From: CAZJAH01 sp964544155
GTDB lineage: Bacteria; Bacteroidota; Ignavibacteria; Kapaibacteriales; UBA2268
Length of the DNA stretch: 46,181 bases
Assembly (NCBI GenBank): GCA_964544155.1
Contig: CAZJAH010000022.1
Span: forward strand, 1 to 46,181
Direction of reading: 5' to 3'
This document shows positions 17,701 through 27,198 of the stretch, in pieces (position 1 is the first letter of the stretch; every line of letters begins with the position of its first letter). The notes beneath the pieces were generated by a model that was not told the origin of the DNA, ran no database searches, and saw only the letters and a list, made by a program, of their open reading frames with translations. A program made the position numbers and the translations under genes.

Positions 17701-19156
17701 AACTCCCGACCTCTACGCTGAGCCTCCTCATGAATGGAACTACGAATCCCTTACAGGATCAAACTCCATTCTCATTCTAAGGAACGACGCCGCTGAAGAG
17801 GCCGGAAAAGAGGACGCCGTGGGTGTATTTTATGCCGCTGAGAACAGCCTCAAATGCGGCGGTTTTAATTTTATTGAAAGCGGCAACAGCGCAATTACAG
17901 CCTGGGGCGATAACAATCAAACGCCGGACGCCAAGGACGGTTTCTACAATGATGAAATTTTCCGCTTTATGATATGGAATGCCTCCGAAGAAAAGCAGTT
18001 ACCGGTTAAGCCGGTTTATGAAAAGGGCCGAAGCAGCTTTAAGCCTGATACCATTAGTTTCATTAAAGGTTTCACTTCCCTTGATAAGCATGAAATCGAA
18101 CTCCATGGCGGCAGGATACAGTTTGTTTCCTCCCGGGTAATGCCTTTTTATCCTTATAAGGACAGTATCATAGGGAAGCAGCCGATTGAAGCGGGTTTCT
18201 CTGTATGGGATCATCTAAAGGGTTATGAAGTATACAGCCGGGATAGCGGCGCTCTATTCATTGAAGGCTATGCCCTGAATAATAATTACTCAATTCCCAT
18301 TGAAGGCGGAAAATGGGTCATGCTGCCCTATTTAAGGACTGACAGCTCTTCTCCGGGAAGTTATTTTGCGTCGGTATCCGATGATCTTGTGGCTGTAACG
18401 GATAATGAGGGGAACCTTTATATGCCGTCAAAACGGATTAACACCATAGGCGCGTTACAGCCGGGACGGGCATATATTGTGTTCCTTAAAGACGCGGACA
18501 CCCTAAAGCCCCTGCACCCGGTAAATCCGGATGATATTGAGGAAACATCAGGAGCCGTTTCGGAAGGATCAGGATTTTCTCAAATACTCCTGCTGAATAT
18601 CGATGATGAGCTTACCGGCGGCATAATTACAGTAAATGACGAGTCCGGAGCTGAAATTCTAAGCACCCGAATTAATGACTCAAAAATGCTTCTCAGCCTG
18701 TTCGCGGATAATCCATATACAAATGAAATTGACGGCCTTAAAGAAGGCGAATTATTGAATTTATCCATAACAGATAATTATGGCGTGGAAAAGCAGTTCT
18801 TTATCGGTTCGATAAGCGATCCCTTAAATTACGGCCAGGCCGCCTCACTTCAATTCAAAGAGAAAAGCATACTTGAACTGGGCATTTCAGCAAGCCCGGT
18901 ATCGGTTGAGCATGATAAAAATTTCCTGACAGTTGTTATCAAAGACTGCCATCATGCCTTAATTTGCGGGCTGTCAACCGCTTTAACAAATAATTTGGAA
19001 TTGCATGATATTACCGGCAGGGTAATTATTAAAGAAATTATTAAAGAAAAAAGTCAGCACTTAATAGATATAAGCAGACTATCCGGCGGAATTTATTACT
19101 TAAAAATAAAAAACCGGAATTTTATTAAAACAGAAAAAATATTGATTACTAAATAA
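14747..19156 (+). CDS. T9SS cargo: beta-helix, FnIII, FG-GAP and module
   Basis: This 1469-residue secreted protein begins with TTG, since TAA lies two codons before it and no ATG precedes the signal peptide (basic start, then IILLPLLWAAMALSATA). Domains: right-handed beta-helix in two parts (about 30-365), ending in a NNCWGADN motif typical of pectate-lyase-like helices; two fibronectin-III-like domains (about 375-565); a propeller-like region (about 570-990) with one clear calcium loop, DYNGDGALD; then a module from about 997 that begins WNYESLTGSNS and contains DAVGVFY and AITAWGDN, shared with the next gene; and a T9SS type A sorting domain at the end (LHDITGRVI to ITK). It is exported across the outer membrane and probably cleaved and anchored. 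The next gene starts 24 bases later. Confidence 0.85.
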   Translation: MLKEKTKYGGIILLPLLWAAMALSATAGTQVSGLISGQVSWGVSASPYIINGTVTINESASLTINEGVSVLMNDGAELIVKGSLNASGTASKPVSFDSFTNKNEGWKQIRFISGSSGSLKHVNIRRGGSGGFPTLRAAPGSIPVMSNVSLKENYLNAVALAPGIYEGNISIMNYGLPYFIDGKITAGSYSDLSIGAGCEFYMAQGSILEVKGNLDIDGKHNDPVRFALNPGSQSGYWGGIIIIAPDKNVIFRNTEFKGGGNSPETSVAIVNIRNGSAAFEGCSFSSAFKYGIFISENAYAELGGSSRTQGNNYFFGFTNKKHALVNNSANDILASNNCWGADNIAGNKAVIFDKDDKSTTGRVSITPFKTNCLPIVPGRPEITLPEDGSKDITIDARIEWTEAEYALMYTLQAAADSSFNDILTESNDIKSTSVNIDLPAMSRIYARVKAVNFYYESPWSETVSFETADTSAPGKPEFITLNSDTIFCGGKIEWNNQANTTSFDIQISDKVDFGKIIYAESTEEYGLVPEMLAEGHYFIRVRAENQYGKSAWSEQIMITIPDKISRGNETALPGIIKSKSYILDDNEIHNFILNEQNGGLYLRDVSNNSIMINLSDKVKAIDFAISENQGLTCVNLLFAHGDTGYMLAFKEKKGNFELADSLALDFIPKKIMLKQGNLNGLPDVVITGHDLNGCRIELHEYDSGYINTFSYKKDLEILECVYDHTYSRGALLTALKDRSGMLFLYRVRLFEDNSRLYGLQTNIIDPVEVHFADYNGDGALDFMAEEELQSQLKAHVFINSGGNFLPSAQSYYFPKGSRLFMLDFAAGSADDIIVQHPNGKIEFMANNGGEFNSISAAGNYHSIENILPAGPGSKPGLIMQSQSRLYAMNINDCKKDDSYKLPGIFYAFEGKSLRIFTDPGDVFSAYSLTNKQTKDKIFTCYPVEFQQKNGNSLLLKELPSGRYTLAADIYDRKGRYKGSIQRNIITPDLYAEPPHEWNYESLTGSNSILILRNDAAEEAGKEDAVGVFYAAENSLKCGGFNFIESGNSAITAWGDNNQTPDAKDGFYNDEIFRFMIWNASEEKQLPVKPVYEKGRSSFKPDTISFIKGFTSLDKHEIELHGGRIQFVSSRVMPFYPYKDSIIGKQPIEAGFSVWDHLKGYEVYSRDSGALFIEGYALNNNYSIPIEGGKWVMLPYLRTDSSSPGSYFASVSDDLVAVTDNEGNLYMPSKRINTIGALQPGRAYIVFLKDADTLKPLHPVNPDDIEETSGAVSEGSGFSQILLLNIDDELTGGIITVNDESGAEILSTRINDSKMLLSLFADNPYTNEIDGLKEGELLNLSITDNYGVEKQFFIGSISDPLNYGQAASLQFKEKSILELGISASPVSVEHDKNFLTVVIKDCHHALICGLSTALTNNLELHDITGRVIIKEIIKEKSQHLIDISRLSGGIYYLKIKNRNFIKTEKILITK

Positions 19157-19179
19157 ATTTTCAATTTTGGGAGAATATA

Positions 19180-22100
19180 ATGAAGAAGATTTCCCTGAGT
19201 TTAATAATGCTGTTCCTTCTGACCGCGGTAAGCCTGCAGGCCGGATGGAACGCTTCGCTTATAACAGGCGAGAACCTTCGGGGACTCGATCACGTCAGCG
19301 GAACTAACACCGCCTTTATTTGCGGGCAGACTGGCATATACAAAAGTACAAACAACGGCACTAACTGGAATTTCCACCAGGTAGCACAGAATGTATTCCT
19401 GTATTCTCTGGCATTTCCGGATGTAAATTCAGGCTATGCTTTTGGTGCGAACGGCGCACTTTACAAAACAACAAATGGAGGCGCTGCATGGTCTGCGCAA
19501 ACATCCGGCACGATAGAAACCCTACAGTCGGGGTATTTTGTTAATTCCTTTACGGGGGTTATTGTCGGTACGGGCGGTAAGATCATCCGCACAAATGACG
19601 GCGGCGCGAACTGGGCTTCAATCAGTTCCCAGACTAATATCACACTGGTATCCGTGCATTTCGGCAGCCAGAATGCCGGCATAGCAGTGGGACGTTCCGG
19701 CAAGATATTGAGGACAACAAACGGCGGCACAATGTGGGACCCTGTTATCTCTTCAGTTACGGCAAATCTCAATTCTGTTTATATGGTTGATGGCCAGACG
19801 GCTTACATAGCCGGAGATAACGGCATCATCCTGAAAAGTACCGACGCCGGCGCTTCATGGTCTCAGATGGCAACTCCGCTTAATCAAAACTTAAGTTCGA
19901 TTCATTTTACGACGGATATATCAAAAGGATTCGCGGTTGGTAATGACGGGACTATACTCTTTACAACTAATGCCGGCGAGAGCTGGATCATACAGAACCC
20001 GCAGCTTAGCGATAATCTGAACGCGGTGGCCTTTGCCGATGCGAATATAGGCTTTATATCAGCGGATAACGGCAAAGTGCTTACAACAGATGACGCCGGG
20101 GCCGGTACTATTCCAGAGATTATACTCACTTCATTTAATTCCGGAGCTAAGTATAAAGCTGTTTCACAAGAGATGATAACCTGGCAGAGTTATATTATTG
20201 ATAATGTTAAAATTGAATATTCGAGTGACGCCGGCCAAAGCTGGAATACTGTCATTAATCAGATTGCCGCGGCCACAGGCCAATATGAGTGGACTTTACC
20301 AGCAAATACCGGCGCAAATTATCTGATCAGGATTTCGGATGTTACAGATCCATCGGTTAACGATCAGTCTGAAATAACATTCACCATAGCGAGCCTGGAA
20401 TTCAGTTCTCCCCTGCCGGGTGAAAAACTGGTCATTGGCGATAATTTTCTTTTTGAATGGAATGCCGCGCAGGTACAGAACGTTGATATCGATTATTCGA
20501 CTGACGCAGGACAAAACTGGATTAATATCACAAGCGGGGTAAACGCTTCCCCCGGACAGTATTTGTGGCAGGTACCGGCAATTACTCCCATGCCCGCCAC
20601 ATTCAGGATTAGTGACAGCCAAAACGAGGATTTTAATGATATTATCAGCACGGAATTCAGCTATCCCCAGTCGATAACGATCATCGATCCGGACAGCAGC
20701 GGTATATTGCGTAGCGGTGCTACATTCGAAATAATCTGGGAAGCCGTAAGCGTAGATTCTCTTTCGATTGAATACAGGATAAATAACAGTTCCCCATGGA
20801 TAAGCATCTCTTCATCGTATCATGCACCTGCAGAAACATATTCCTGGACTGTTCCCGATATAAAAAGTGATTCCGTCCAATTGAGGCTGCGGGATATTAG
20901 CAACAGCCTTATAACAGAGATCAGCGATATGTTTTCTATCACCAATGAAGTTATAACTCTTAGCTCACCTAACGGCGGAGAGATTTGGTATTCTGGAGAA
21001 GACAGGCAGATCAAATGGTCATCACAAAATATCAGTAAGGTCGATATACTTTTATCAAAAGACGCCGGCCAAAGCTGGATGCAAATCATTACCGGTATTA
21101 ACGCTCTCACCGGCGAATATAACTGGAATGTTGGCAATCATCCTTCAGCAGAAGCATTGATACAGGTAAGGTCATCGGCTAATTCATCAATAAGCGACCG
21201 GTCGGCGGACGAATTTACTTTAGGCGGCATAGATCTCACTTCACCTGATGGCGGTGAAAGCTATATGGCCGGTGAAGATGTTACTATTGAATGGCTCAGC
21301 GAAGAGGTACAGGACGTCAGGGTTCAATATTCCGATGATAACGGCGACTCATGGAAGCTGATCAAAGACAGCCACCCCGCGGATATCGGATTTTACGGCT
21401 GGCAGCTGCCATCGGATCCATCGACTGAAGTACTAGTAAAAGTCACGGATACACAAAAATCATCATTATATGATATAAGCAGCTCGACTTTCAGCATAAA
21501 CGGCCTTAAGCTGGATTATCCCTCGGGCGGGGAATCGCTTCTGGCAGGATCACAGGCCGAAATTCAATGGAAAGCCGTAAATACCGGCAGCATCAAGATC
21601 GAATTTTCTGATGATGATGCATTAAGCTGGGTAACAGTTATCTCCAGCGTTCCGGCTTCAGATGGCTCATACAGCTGGCTGGTGCCCGTGAACGAATCGG
21701 ACGAATGCTTCATTAGGCTCACGGACCTGTCCGATCCAAATTTGCAAAGCATGAATGACAAAAGCTTCAGCATAGCCGGAAAAGGTATTGTGCTGCTTTC
21801 GCCCAATGGCGGCGAAGACTTTGATACAGGTACTCAGGAAGCTATTCAATGGACTTCTGTGAATATTAAACAGGTAAATATCGATTATTCTTCAGATAAG
21901 GGCTCTACATGGGTAAGGGTAGTATCCTCACTTGATGCTTCCACGGGAAGCTATAACTGGACTATTCCCGATTCACCGGGCACAGAGTATTTAGTCAGGA
22001 TAACCGATTCCGAAAATGAAGAGGTTACAGATCAAAGCAATGAAGTATTCAAAATCTCCGGTTCGGCATATCAGGTGCCCTCATCCTGGAATTTCGTTAC

Positions 22101-23631
22101 TCATACGGGAAGCAGCTCAGTTATAGTTATTCCTGCTTCCATCAATCCAAAAATAGGAACAAGGGACTTCCAAAACGGCGACGCTGTCGGTATTTTCTAC
22201 AATAGCGGCCACGGCATGGAATGTGCCGGCTATGCTGTATGGAACGGCTCAGACAACCTTTCAGTCACTGTATGGGGAGATAATGCCAGGACAAATGAAG
22301 TTAAAGAAGGCTTTGATGAAAATGAAAAATATTCTCTTCGCATCTGGGATGCTGTTGCCGGTGTTGAGATATCCGCTACCGCTAAATATTCTTCCGGATT
22401 CGATTATTTCACCGATAACGGAATAAGCATTGTCTCGGAATTGCTCTCTTACAAAGAGCTGCTTATCGAGCTAGGCGGAAAGCGCTGGCAAATGATATCG
22501 TCAAACCTTGAGCAATCTGTAACAGATATAGCTCAGATCATGGCACCTGTCGAAGATAATCTCGACATGATGAAAAACCAGGCAGGAGAGGTTTATATTC
22601 CTTACGAGAATGTTAATTCAATAATCAACTGGAATAAAAGGCACGGCTATCAAATAATAATGAAAGAAGATGATGAGCTCAGCTTAAGAGGCGTAAGTGT
22701 AAAACCCCATCAAACGGCAATCACACTGGAAAGGCTTAAATGGCATATTATCCCTTATCTGCCACAGCACTCCATGGCAGCCGAGACAGCCCTTGCTAAT
22801 CTTGGTACCAGGCTTACACTTATCAAGGATTCAGAAGGAAGGGTTTTCTTCCCATCATACAACATAAGGCAGCTGCAAACCCTACATCCGGGCGAAGGAT
22901 ATAAGATAACGGTTAATTCAACCACTTCGCTGGTATATCCTCAATCATCACCATCAACAATACTGCAGCATGAACCTGCTCCCAGTACGATACCGGTAAC
23001 GGGGCCCTACCATTTTACGGATGAATACACAAATACCGGAAATAACTGTACGGTTGTATTCGAGAGCAGGGAAATAAGTTCTTCAGGTGAAGTGGGAATA
23101 TTCACATCCGACGGCATGCCAGCAGGTTCGGGAATCTACTCTGACGGAAGAGCGGTTATTACCGTGTGGGGAGACGATCCACTAACATCTGCCAAAGACG
23201 GCCTTTTTCCGGGTGAAAACATGATGATAAGGTACTATTCTTATTCGGATGATTCTGAATATGAAATTGCCGATATGAATGTTAAAGATCTGCTTACAGG
23301 TGAATCCCTCAAGGAATTCTCCTACCGTGCAGATGACGTTGTGCTCGTAAGAAGCGAAACCTTAACAGGAATTGAGGAAAATACACAAATCATGAACCTT
23401 AAACTAATGCCCAATCCGGCTGTAGATTATGTATCAGGAAGAATATCATCGAATTATTCCGCTGAATCAGCCCTCGAACTGATAGACCGGCTCGGAAATG
23501 TATTAGTCAGAAAAAACTTCACCGGAAAATATTTTACGCTGGATGTGGCCGATTTAGCTTCAGGCTGCTATACTGTAAGGATTAATGCAGGTGAAATTGT
23601 CTTTACAAATAAATTGATAATAACCAGATAA
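19180..23631 (+). CDS. T9SS cargo: Ycf48-like propeller and Ig repeats
   Basis: A 1483-residue secreted protein with signal peptide (KKISLSLIMLFLLTAVSLQA). Residues about 25-310 hold seven repeats of the BNR/Ycf48 type (e.g. GKILRTTNGGTMW), enough for a seven-bladed propeller. Seven Ig-like repeats of about 92 residues follow (about 312-960), each with a 'YSxDxGxxW' core and a 'GxYxWxVP' strand. Next is the module shared with the upstream protein: WNFVTHTGSSS at 970, DAVGIFY, ITVWGDD-type motifs, and paired GGKRWQMISS and RLKWHIIPYL segments. A further copy of the WGD motif begins near 1277. The end (MPNPAVDY to ITR) is a T9SS sorting domain. GGGAG upstream supports the ATG. The substrate or ligand is unknown. 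Confidence 0.87.
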   Translation: MKKISLSLIMLFLLTAVSLQAGWNASLITGENLRGLDHVSGTNTAFICGQTGIYKSTNNGTNWNFHQVAQNVFLYSLAFPDVNSGYAFGANGALYKTTNGGAAWSAQTSGTIETLQSGYFVNSFTGVIVGTGGKIIRTNDGGANWASISSQTNITLVSVHFGSQNAGIAVGRSGKILRTTNGGTMWDPVISSVTANLNSVYMVDGQTAYIAGDNGIILKSTDAGASWSQMATPLNQNLSSIHFTTDISKGFAVGNDGTILFTTNAGESWIIQNPQLSDNLNAVAFADANIGFISADNGKVLTTDDAGAGTIPEIILTSFNSGAKYKAVSQEMITWQSYIIDNVKIEYSSDAGQSWNTVINQIAAATGQYEWTLPANTGANYLIRISDVTDPSVNDQSEITFTIASLEFSSPLPGEKLVIGDNFLFEWNAAQVQNVDIDYSTDAGQNWINITSGVNASPGQYLWQVPAITPMPATFRISDSQNEDFNDIISTEFSYPQSITIIDPDSSGILRSGATFEIIWEAVSVDSLSIEYRINNSSPWISISSSYHAPAETYSWTVPDIKSDSVQLRLRDISNSLITEISDMFSITNEVITLSSPNGGEIWYSGEDRQIKWSSQNISKVDILLSKDAGQSWMQIITGINALTGEYNWNVGNHPSAEALIQVRSSANSSISDRSADEFTLGGIDLTSPDGGESYMAGEDVTIEWLSEEVQDVRVQYSDDNGDSWKLIKDSHPADIGFYGWQLPSDPSTEVLVKVTDTQKSSLYDISSSTFSINGLKLDYPSGGESLLAGSQAEIQWKAVNTGSIKIEFSDDDALSWVTVISSVPASDGSYSWLVPVNESDECFIRLTDLSDPNLQSMNDKSFSIAGKGIVLLSPNGGEDFDTGTQEAIQWTSVNIKQVNIDYSSDKGSTWVRVVSSLDASTGSYNWTIPDSPGTEYLVRITDSENEEVTDQSNEVFKISGSAYQVPSSWNFVTHTGSSSVIVIPASINPKIGTRDFQNGDAVGIFYNSGHGMECAGYAVWNGSDNLSVTVWGDNARTNEVKEGFDENEKYSLRIWDAVAGVEISATAKYSSGFDYFTDNGISIVSELLSYKELLIELGGKRWQMISSNLEQSVTDIAQIMAPVEDNLDMMKNQAGEVYIPYENVNSIINWNKRHGYQIIMKEDDELSLRGVSVKPHQTAITLERLKWHIIPYLPQHSMAAETALANLGTRLTLIKDSEGRVFFPSYNIRQLQTLHPGEGYKITVNSTTSLVYPQSSPSTILQHEPAPSTIPVTGPYHFTDEYTNTGNNCTVVFESREISSSGEVGIFTSDGMPAGSGIYSDGRAVITVWGDDPLTSAKDGLFPGENMMIRYYSYSDDSEYEIADMNVKDLLTGESLKEFSYRADDVVLVRSETLTGIEENTQIMNLKLMPNPAVDYVSGRISSNYSAESALELIDRLGNVLVRKNFTGKYFTLDVADLASGCYTVRINAGEIVFTNKLIITR

Positions 23632-23653
23632 ACAGCAACATCTTATATTATAT

Positions 23654-23687
23654 AAGCTGCTTTTTAAAAAAAGCAGCTTTTTTTTTA
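23654..23687 (+). terminator. Rho-independent terminator of T9SS operon
   Basis: A 12-bp stem (AAGCTGCTTTTT / AAAAAGCAGCTT) is followed by a T run. It lies 23 bases after the stop of the second T9SS gene. Confidence 0.9.
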
Positions 23688-24063
23688 TATCCACTGTTAT
23701 TTTTAAATTTGTAACAAGATAATTTTATCTTTTTAAAAAATCATGTTATTTTAGTAACAATTATGGTATTCAAAGCGTTAATCCTATAATAACGCGATAA
23801 ATACTTGATAATTTAATAATTTTTTATAAAATATAAATTATATAGTATTCGTTCATATATCGAAAATAAATAATAAACTTTAAACTAAAACAAAGAATAA
23901 ATAAAAATATTTTTTAGGAAAATTAACGAATAAATATTATTTTTATATATAAATGTTTTCAAAATTGAAAAATTCTTATTATATTCAACATTAACAATAA
24001 TACTTTTTATTGTAACTATAAATTACTGTAATTTTTTTTTTGGGACTATAGGATTAAGAGGAT
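23688..24063. other. Extremely AT-rich intergenic region
   Basis: This gap of 376 bases has no coding region that I can support. Hand counts of three consecutive 60-base lines (23821-24000) give 7 G+C each, about 12 percent, far below the rest of the window. It ends in the leader of the MarR gene. I see no RNA gene. Confidence 0.7.
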
Positions 24064-24561
24064 ATGGCAATTAAAATTAACAGAAGAAGGACGGATCAGG
24101 ACATTAGAGATCTTGATGAATTTTTGACTTATGAAGACCTGCAGGATTTCTCAGGATTTATGATGTGGCAATTAACACATCTATGGCAAAGAAAAATTAA
24201 TTCGGAAGTTGGAAAAGTAGGCCTTACATATGTACAGTATGTCCTGTTAGCAGCTCTTGACTGGGGCTTGGAAAACGGTGTTGAACCGACTCAGATCAAT
24301 CTTGCAAAAGGCACCAAGCTCGACAAAATGATGACGTCTAACGTTATCCGTACTTTAGAGAAAAAAGGCCTGGTCAAAAGGAAAAAACATCCTACTGATT
24401 CTAGAGCTTTATTACTCAGTATTACTGACAAAGGATATGACATCCTTCCAAAAGCAATAGATATTGTTGAAAAATTCAACGACAGCTTCTTTAATAAACT
24501 TGGCGATGATCTGCCAAGATTCAAAAAGAACATGTACGAATTGCTCGACAAGAATTTATAA
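24064..24561 (+). CDS. MarR-family transcriptional regulator
   Basis: The 165-residue protein is a dimeric winged-helix DNA-binding regulator. After an N-terminal extension the MarR core runs from about 45 to 150: helix FMMWQLTHLWQRKINSEV, the recognition region QINLAKGTKLDKMMTSNVIRTLEKKGLV, the wing KRKKHPTDSRALLLSITDKG (the 'DsRa' signature is intact), and the C-terminal dimerisation helix. Regulators of this type often respond to phenolic or oxidative signals, but the ligand is unknown. It stands alone with its own terminator. An exceptionally AT-rich leader (23688-24063) may carry its own operators. The product is convergent with leuS. Confidence 0.9.
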   Translation: MAIKINRRRTDQDIRDLDEFLTYEDLQDFSGFMMWQLTHLWQRKINSEVGKVGLTYVQYVLLAALDWGLENGVEPTQINLAKGTKLDKMMTSNVIRTLEKKGLVKRKKHPTDSRALLLSITDKGYDILPKAIDIVEKFNDSFFNKLGDDLPRFKKNMYELLDKNL

Positions 24562-24570
24562 TAAACTCAT

Positions 24571-24599
24571 AAGCCCCGCTACTTAGCGGGGCTTTTTTT
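24571..24599 (+). terminator. Rho-independent terminator of MarR gene
   Basis: AAGCCCCGCT (24571-24580) pairs perfectly with AGCGGGGCTT (24585-24594), loop ACTT, followed by T6. It lies 9 bases after the MarR stop and just before the leuS stop. Confidence 0.92.
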
Positions 24600-24613
24600 A
24601 TTCTGCTTTGTAT

Positions 24614-27157
24614 TTAGTTTGCGATAAAGTTGATAAGCTTATTCGGAACAAAAATCACTTTCCTAATAGTTTTGCCTTCAAGATACTTCTGAACTCTTTC
24701 ATCACTTTTGGCGATCTTTTCGATTTCTTCCTGAGGTAAATCGGGTGCTACTGCTATTCTTGCCCTGATTTTGCTAAGTATCTGTACAACAAATTCTATC
24801 TCCTGCTTTTTGATCTTCGATTCGTCGTATCCGGGATATTCCGCCTTAGCCACAGAGCCGTCATGGCCTAAAATTCTCCAGAGCTCTTCCGCTATATGCG
24901 GTGCAAAAGGAGCAAGGCATATTACGAATTTCTCCATCGCTGACTTTGGTTTGACCTTTGCCTTGTTAAATTCATTAACAAAGATCATCATCTGCGAAAT
25001 CGCTGTATTAAAGCTAAGTCCTTCGATATCTTCGGCAACTTTTTTTATCATGAAATTAAGTTCGTAATCCTGATCCGGGCTAAGCCCGACTTCCTGTACA
25101 TCCGGTGAAAGCCTGCCGTCCTGAACTATAAGCCTCCAGGCCCTGTTAAGAAAGTTATGCACACCGCTTATCCCTTCTGTTACCCATGGTTTGGCTGCTT
25201 CAAGAGGCCCGAGGAACATCTCGTACAGCCTAAGCGAGTCCGCGCCATACTCGCCAACTATCTCATCAGGATTTACAACATTGCCAAGAGATTTCGACAT
25301 CTTTCTCTTATCTTCGCCAAGGATAAGCCCCTGATGGAAAAGCTTATTAAATGGCTCTTTTGTGGAAACATATCCGTAGTCAAAAAGTACTTTGTGCCAG
25401 AACCTCGCGTAGAGTAAATGAAGCACGGCGTGTTCCGCGCCGCCAATATAAAGATCCACGCCGTCGGGCTTCATCCAGTATTCTTCTTTTTGCTTATCGC
25501 AGAAAATTTCATCATTCTCCGGATCGGGATATCTCAGATAGTACCAGCATGAGCCGGCCCACTGCGGCATAGTATTTGTTTCGAACGCGGCTTTTTTACC
25601 GGTTTTTACATCTGTGAAATTCACCCATGAATCAACAGTAGCCAGCGGTGATTCACCCGTACCCGCGGGTTTGAAATTATCCACTTCAGGCAGAGTCAAC
25701 GGTAGTTCTTCAGGATCCAGGGCGCGCTTGCCGCCGTCCTTGAAAAACATTACAGGTATAGGCTCGCCCCAGTATCTCTGCCTTGAGAAAAGCCAGTCTC
25801 TCAGCTTGAACTGTATTTTCGCGTTTCCAATATTTTTATCGCGCAGCCAATTAATAATTTTTTCTTTAGCTTCGGGAGTTTTAAGGCCGTTAAGGCTAAC
25901 CTCATCATTCGCGGAATTAACTGAAACACCTTCTCCCGTATAAGCCTCTTTGCTTATGTCCCATTTCCCGGTTTCAGGAGCTACTACCTGCTTTACCGGC
26001 AGTCCGAAAGCTGTTGCAAACTCATGGTCGCGGCTGTCATGCCCAGGCACCGCCATAATAGCTCCGGTACCGTAGTGAGCGAGCACATAATCCGCAATCC
26101 ATACAGGCACGCTCTCTGCTGTCGCGGGATTAACAGCGTAAGCGCCAGTAAATACACCGCTTTTTTCTTTGCTTAGTTCCTGCCTTTCAAGATCGGTTTT
26201 GAGCGATGCTTCGTGAACGTATTTTTTTACTTCTTCTCTTTTGTCAAAGGTGGTGATCCTTTCAGTAAGTTCATGCTCGGGCGCAAGCACAAGATAGCTG
26301 CTTCCGAAAAGCGTATCTGGCCTTGTCGTAAAAACCGGTATGGATTCACTGCTACCTTCTATCCTGAAAATTATGTTAGCGCCCGTGCTTTTGCCAATCC
26401 AGTTTTTCTGCATTTCGATAGTCGAATTCGGCCAATCAACCAGTTTGAGGTCATCAAGCAGCCTGTCGGCATATTCGGTTATTTTAAGCATCCACTGACG
26501 CATGGGCTTTCTTTCAACAGTATATCCTTTTTCGCGCCATTCTTCTACTTCCTCATTTGCCAGTACGGTACCCAGTTCTTCGCACCAATTAACCGGTATC
26601 ATGGCTATATAGGCGAGGCGGCGGCTGTCTTTGTATCCTTCGGCTTCTTTTTCACTGAGGCCTTCCGGAACAGGCAATTCATCTATATGGCGGGCTTTTT
26701 GCTGCTCATGATCATACCATGAATTATATATAAGCAGGAACATCCACTGGGTCCATTTATAATAGGCAGGGTCAGTGGTGTTTATCATTTTTGTCCAGTC
26801 ATAAGCCAGGCCGAGCATTTTGAGCTGTCTGATAAAATTCTCTATATTGGCTTTTGTGGCTTCCGTGGGGTGGATGCCTGTTTTCATGCTGTAGCGCTCA
26901 GTAGGCAGGCCAAAAGCGTCAAAGCCCATGGGATGCAGCACATTAAATCCCTTTGCGCGTTTATAGCGCGCCACTATATCCGTGGCAGTATAGCCTTCGG
27001 GATGGCCAATATGAAGGCCGGCCCCGCTAGGATAGGGGAACATATCCAGCACGTAATACTTTGGTTTTTCAAAGCTGTCTGCGGCAGCAAATGTGTTATT
27101 TTCATCCCAATATTTCTGCCATTTTTTCTCAATTTCCCTGAAAGGATAAGCAGCCAT
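24614..27157 (-). CDS. leuS: Leucyl-tRNA synthetase
   Basis: LeuS charges tRNA(Leu) with leucine using ATP, in the cytoplasm. The 847-residue length is normal for a class Ia enzyme. Motifs: HIGH at residues 49-52 in PSGAGLHIGHPEGY, the CP1 editing domain inserted in the Rossmann core with the TTRPDTLFG signature, WLFSRQRYWGEPIP, and KMSKS at 619-623. The C-terminal anticodon-binding and tail domains are complete, ending near VPNKLINFIAN. The gene is monocistronic. A canonical TATCTTTG promoter element lies upstream at 27199. Confidence 0.97.
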   Translation of the reverse strand: MAAYPFREIEKKWQKYWDENNTFAAADSFEKPKYYVLDMFPYPSGAGLHIGHPEGYTATDIVARYKRAKGFNVLHPMGFDAFGLPTERYSMKTGIHPTEATKANIENFIRQLKMLGLAYDWTKMINTTDPAYYKWTQWMFLLIYNSWYDHEQQKARHIDELPVPEGLSEKEAEGYKDSRRLAYIAMIPVNWCEELGTVLANEEVEEWREKGYTVERKPMRQWMLKITEYADRLLDDLKLVDWPNSTIEMQKNWIGKSTGANIIFRIEGSSESIPVFTTRPDTLFGSSYLVLAPEHELTERITTFDKREEVKKYVHEASLKTDLERQELSKEKSGVFTGAYAVNPATAESVPVWIADYVLAHYGTGAIMAVPGHDSRDHEFATAFGLPVKQVVAPETGKWDISKEAYTGEGVSVNSANDEVSLNGLKTPEAKEKIINWLRDKNIGNAKIQFKLRDWLFSRQRYWGEPIPVMFFKDGGKRALDPEELPLTLPEVDNFKPAGTGESPLATVDSWVNFTDVKTGKKAAFETNTMPQWAGSCWYYLRYPDPENDEIFCDKQKEEYWMKPDGVDLYIGGAEHAVLHLLYARFWHKVLFDYGYVSTKEPFNKLFHQGLILGEDKRKMSKSLGNVVNPDEIVGEYGADSLRLYEMFLGPLEAAKPWVTEGISGVHNFLNRAWRLIVQDGRLSPDVQEVGLSPDQDYELNFMIKKVAEDIEGLSFNTAISQMMIFVNEFNKAKVKPKSAMEKFVICLAPFAPHIAEELWRILGHDGSVAKAEYPGYDESKIKKQEIEFVVQILSKIRARIAVAPDLPQEEIEKIAKSDERVQKYLEGKTIRKVIFVPNKLINFIAN

Positions 27158-27198
27158 TATCTATCTTTCTTTTGATTAATTAATAAATTAGAGAACTT

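Noticed and set aside
25157..26722. Several open frames of 70 to 170 codons on the plus strand
   Set aside because: All are antisense to leuS and show no motif or ribosome site.
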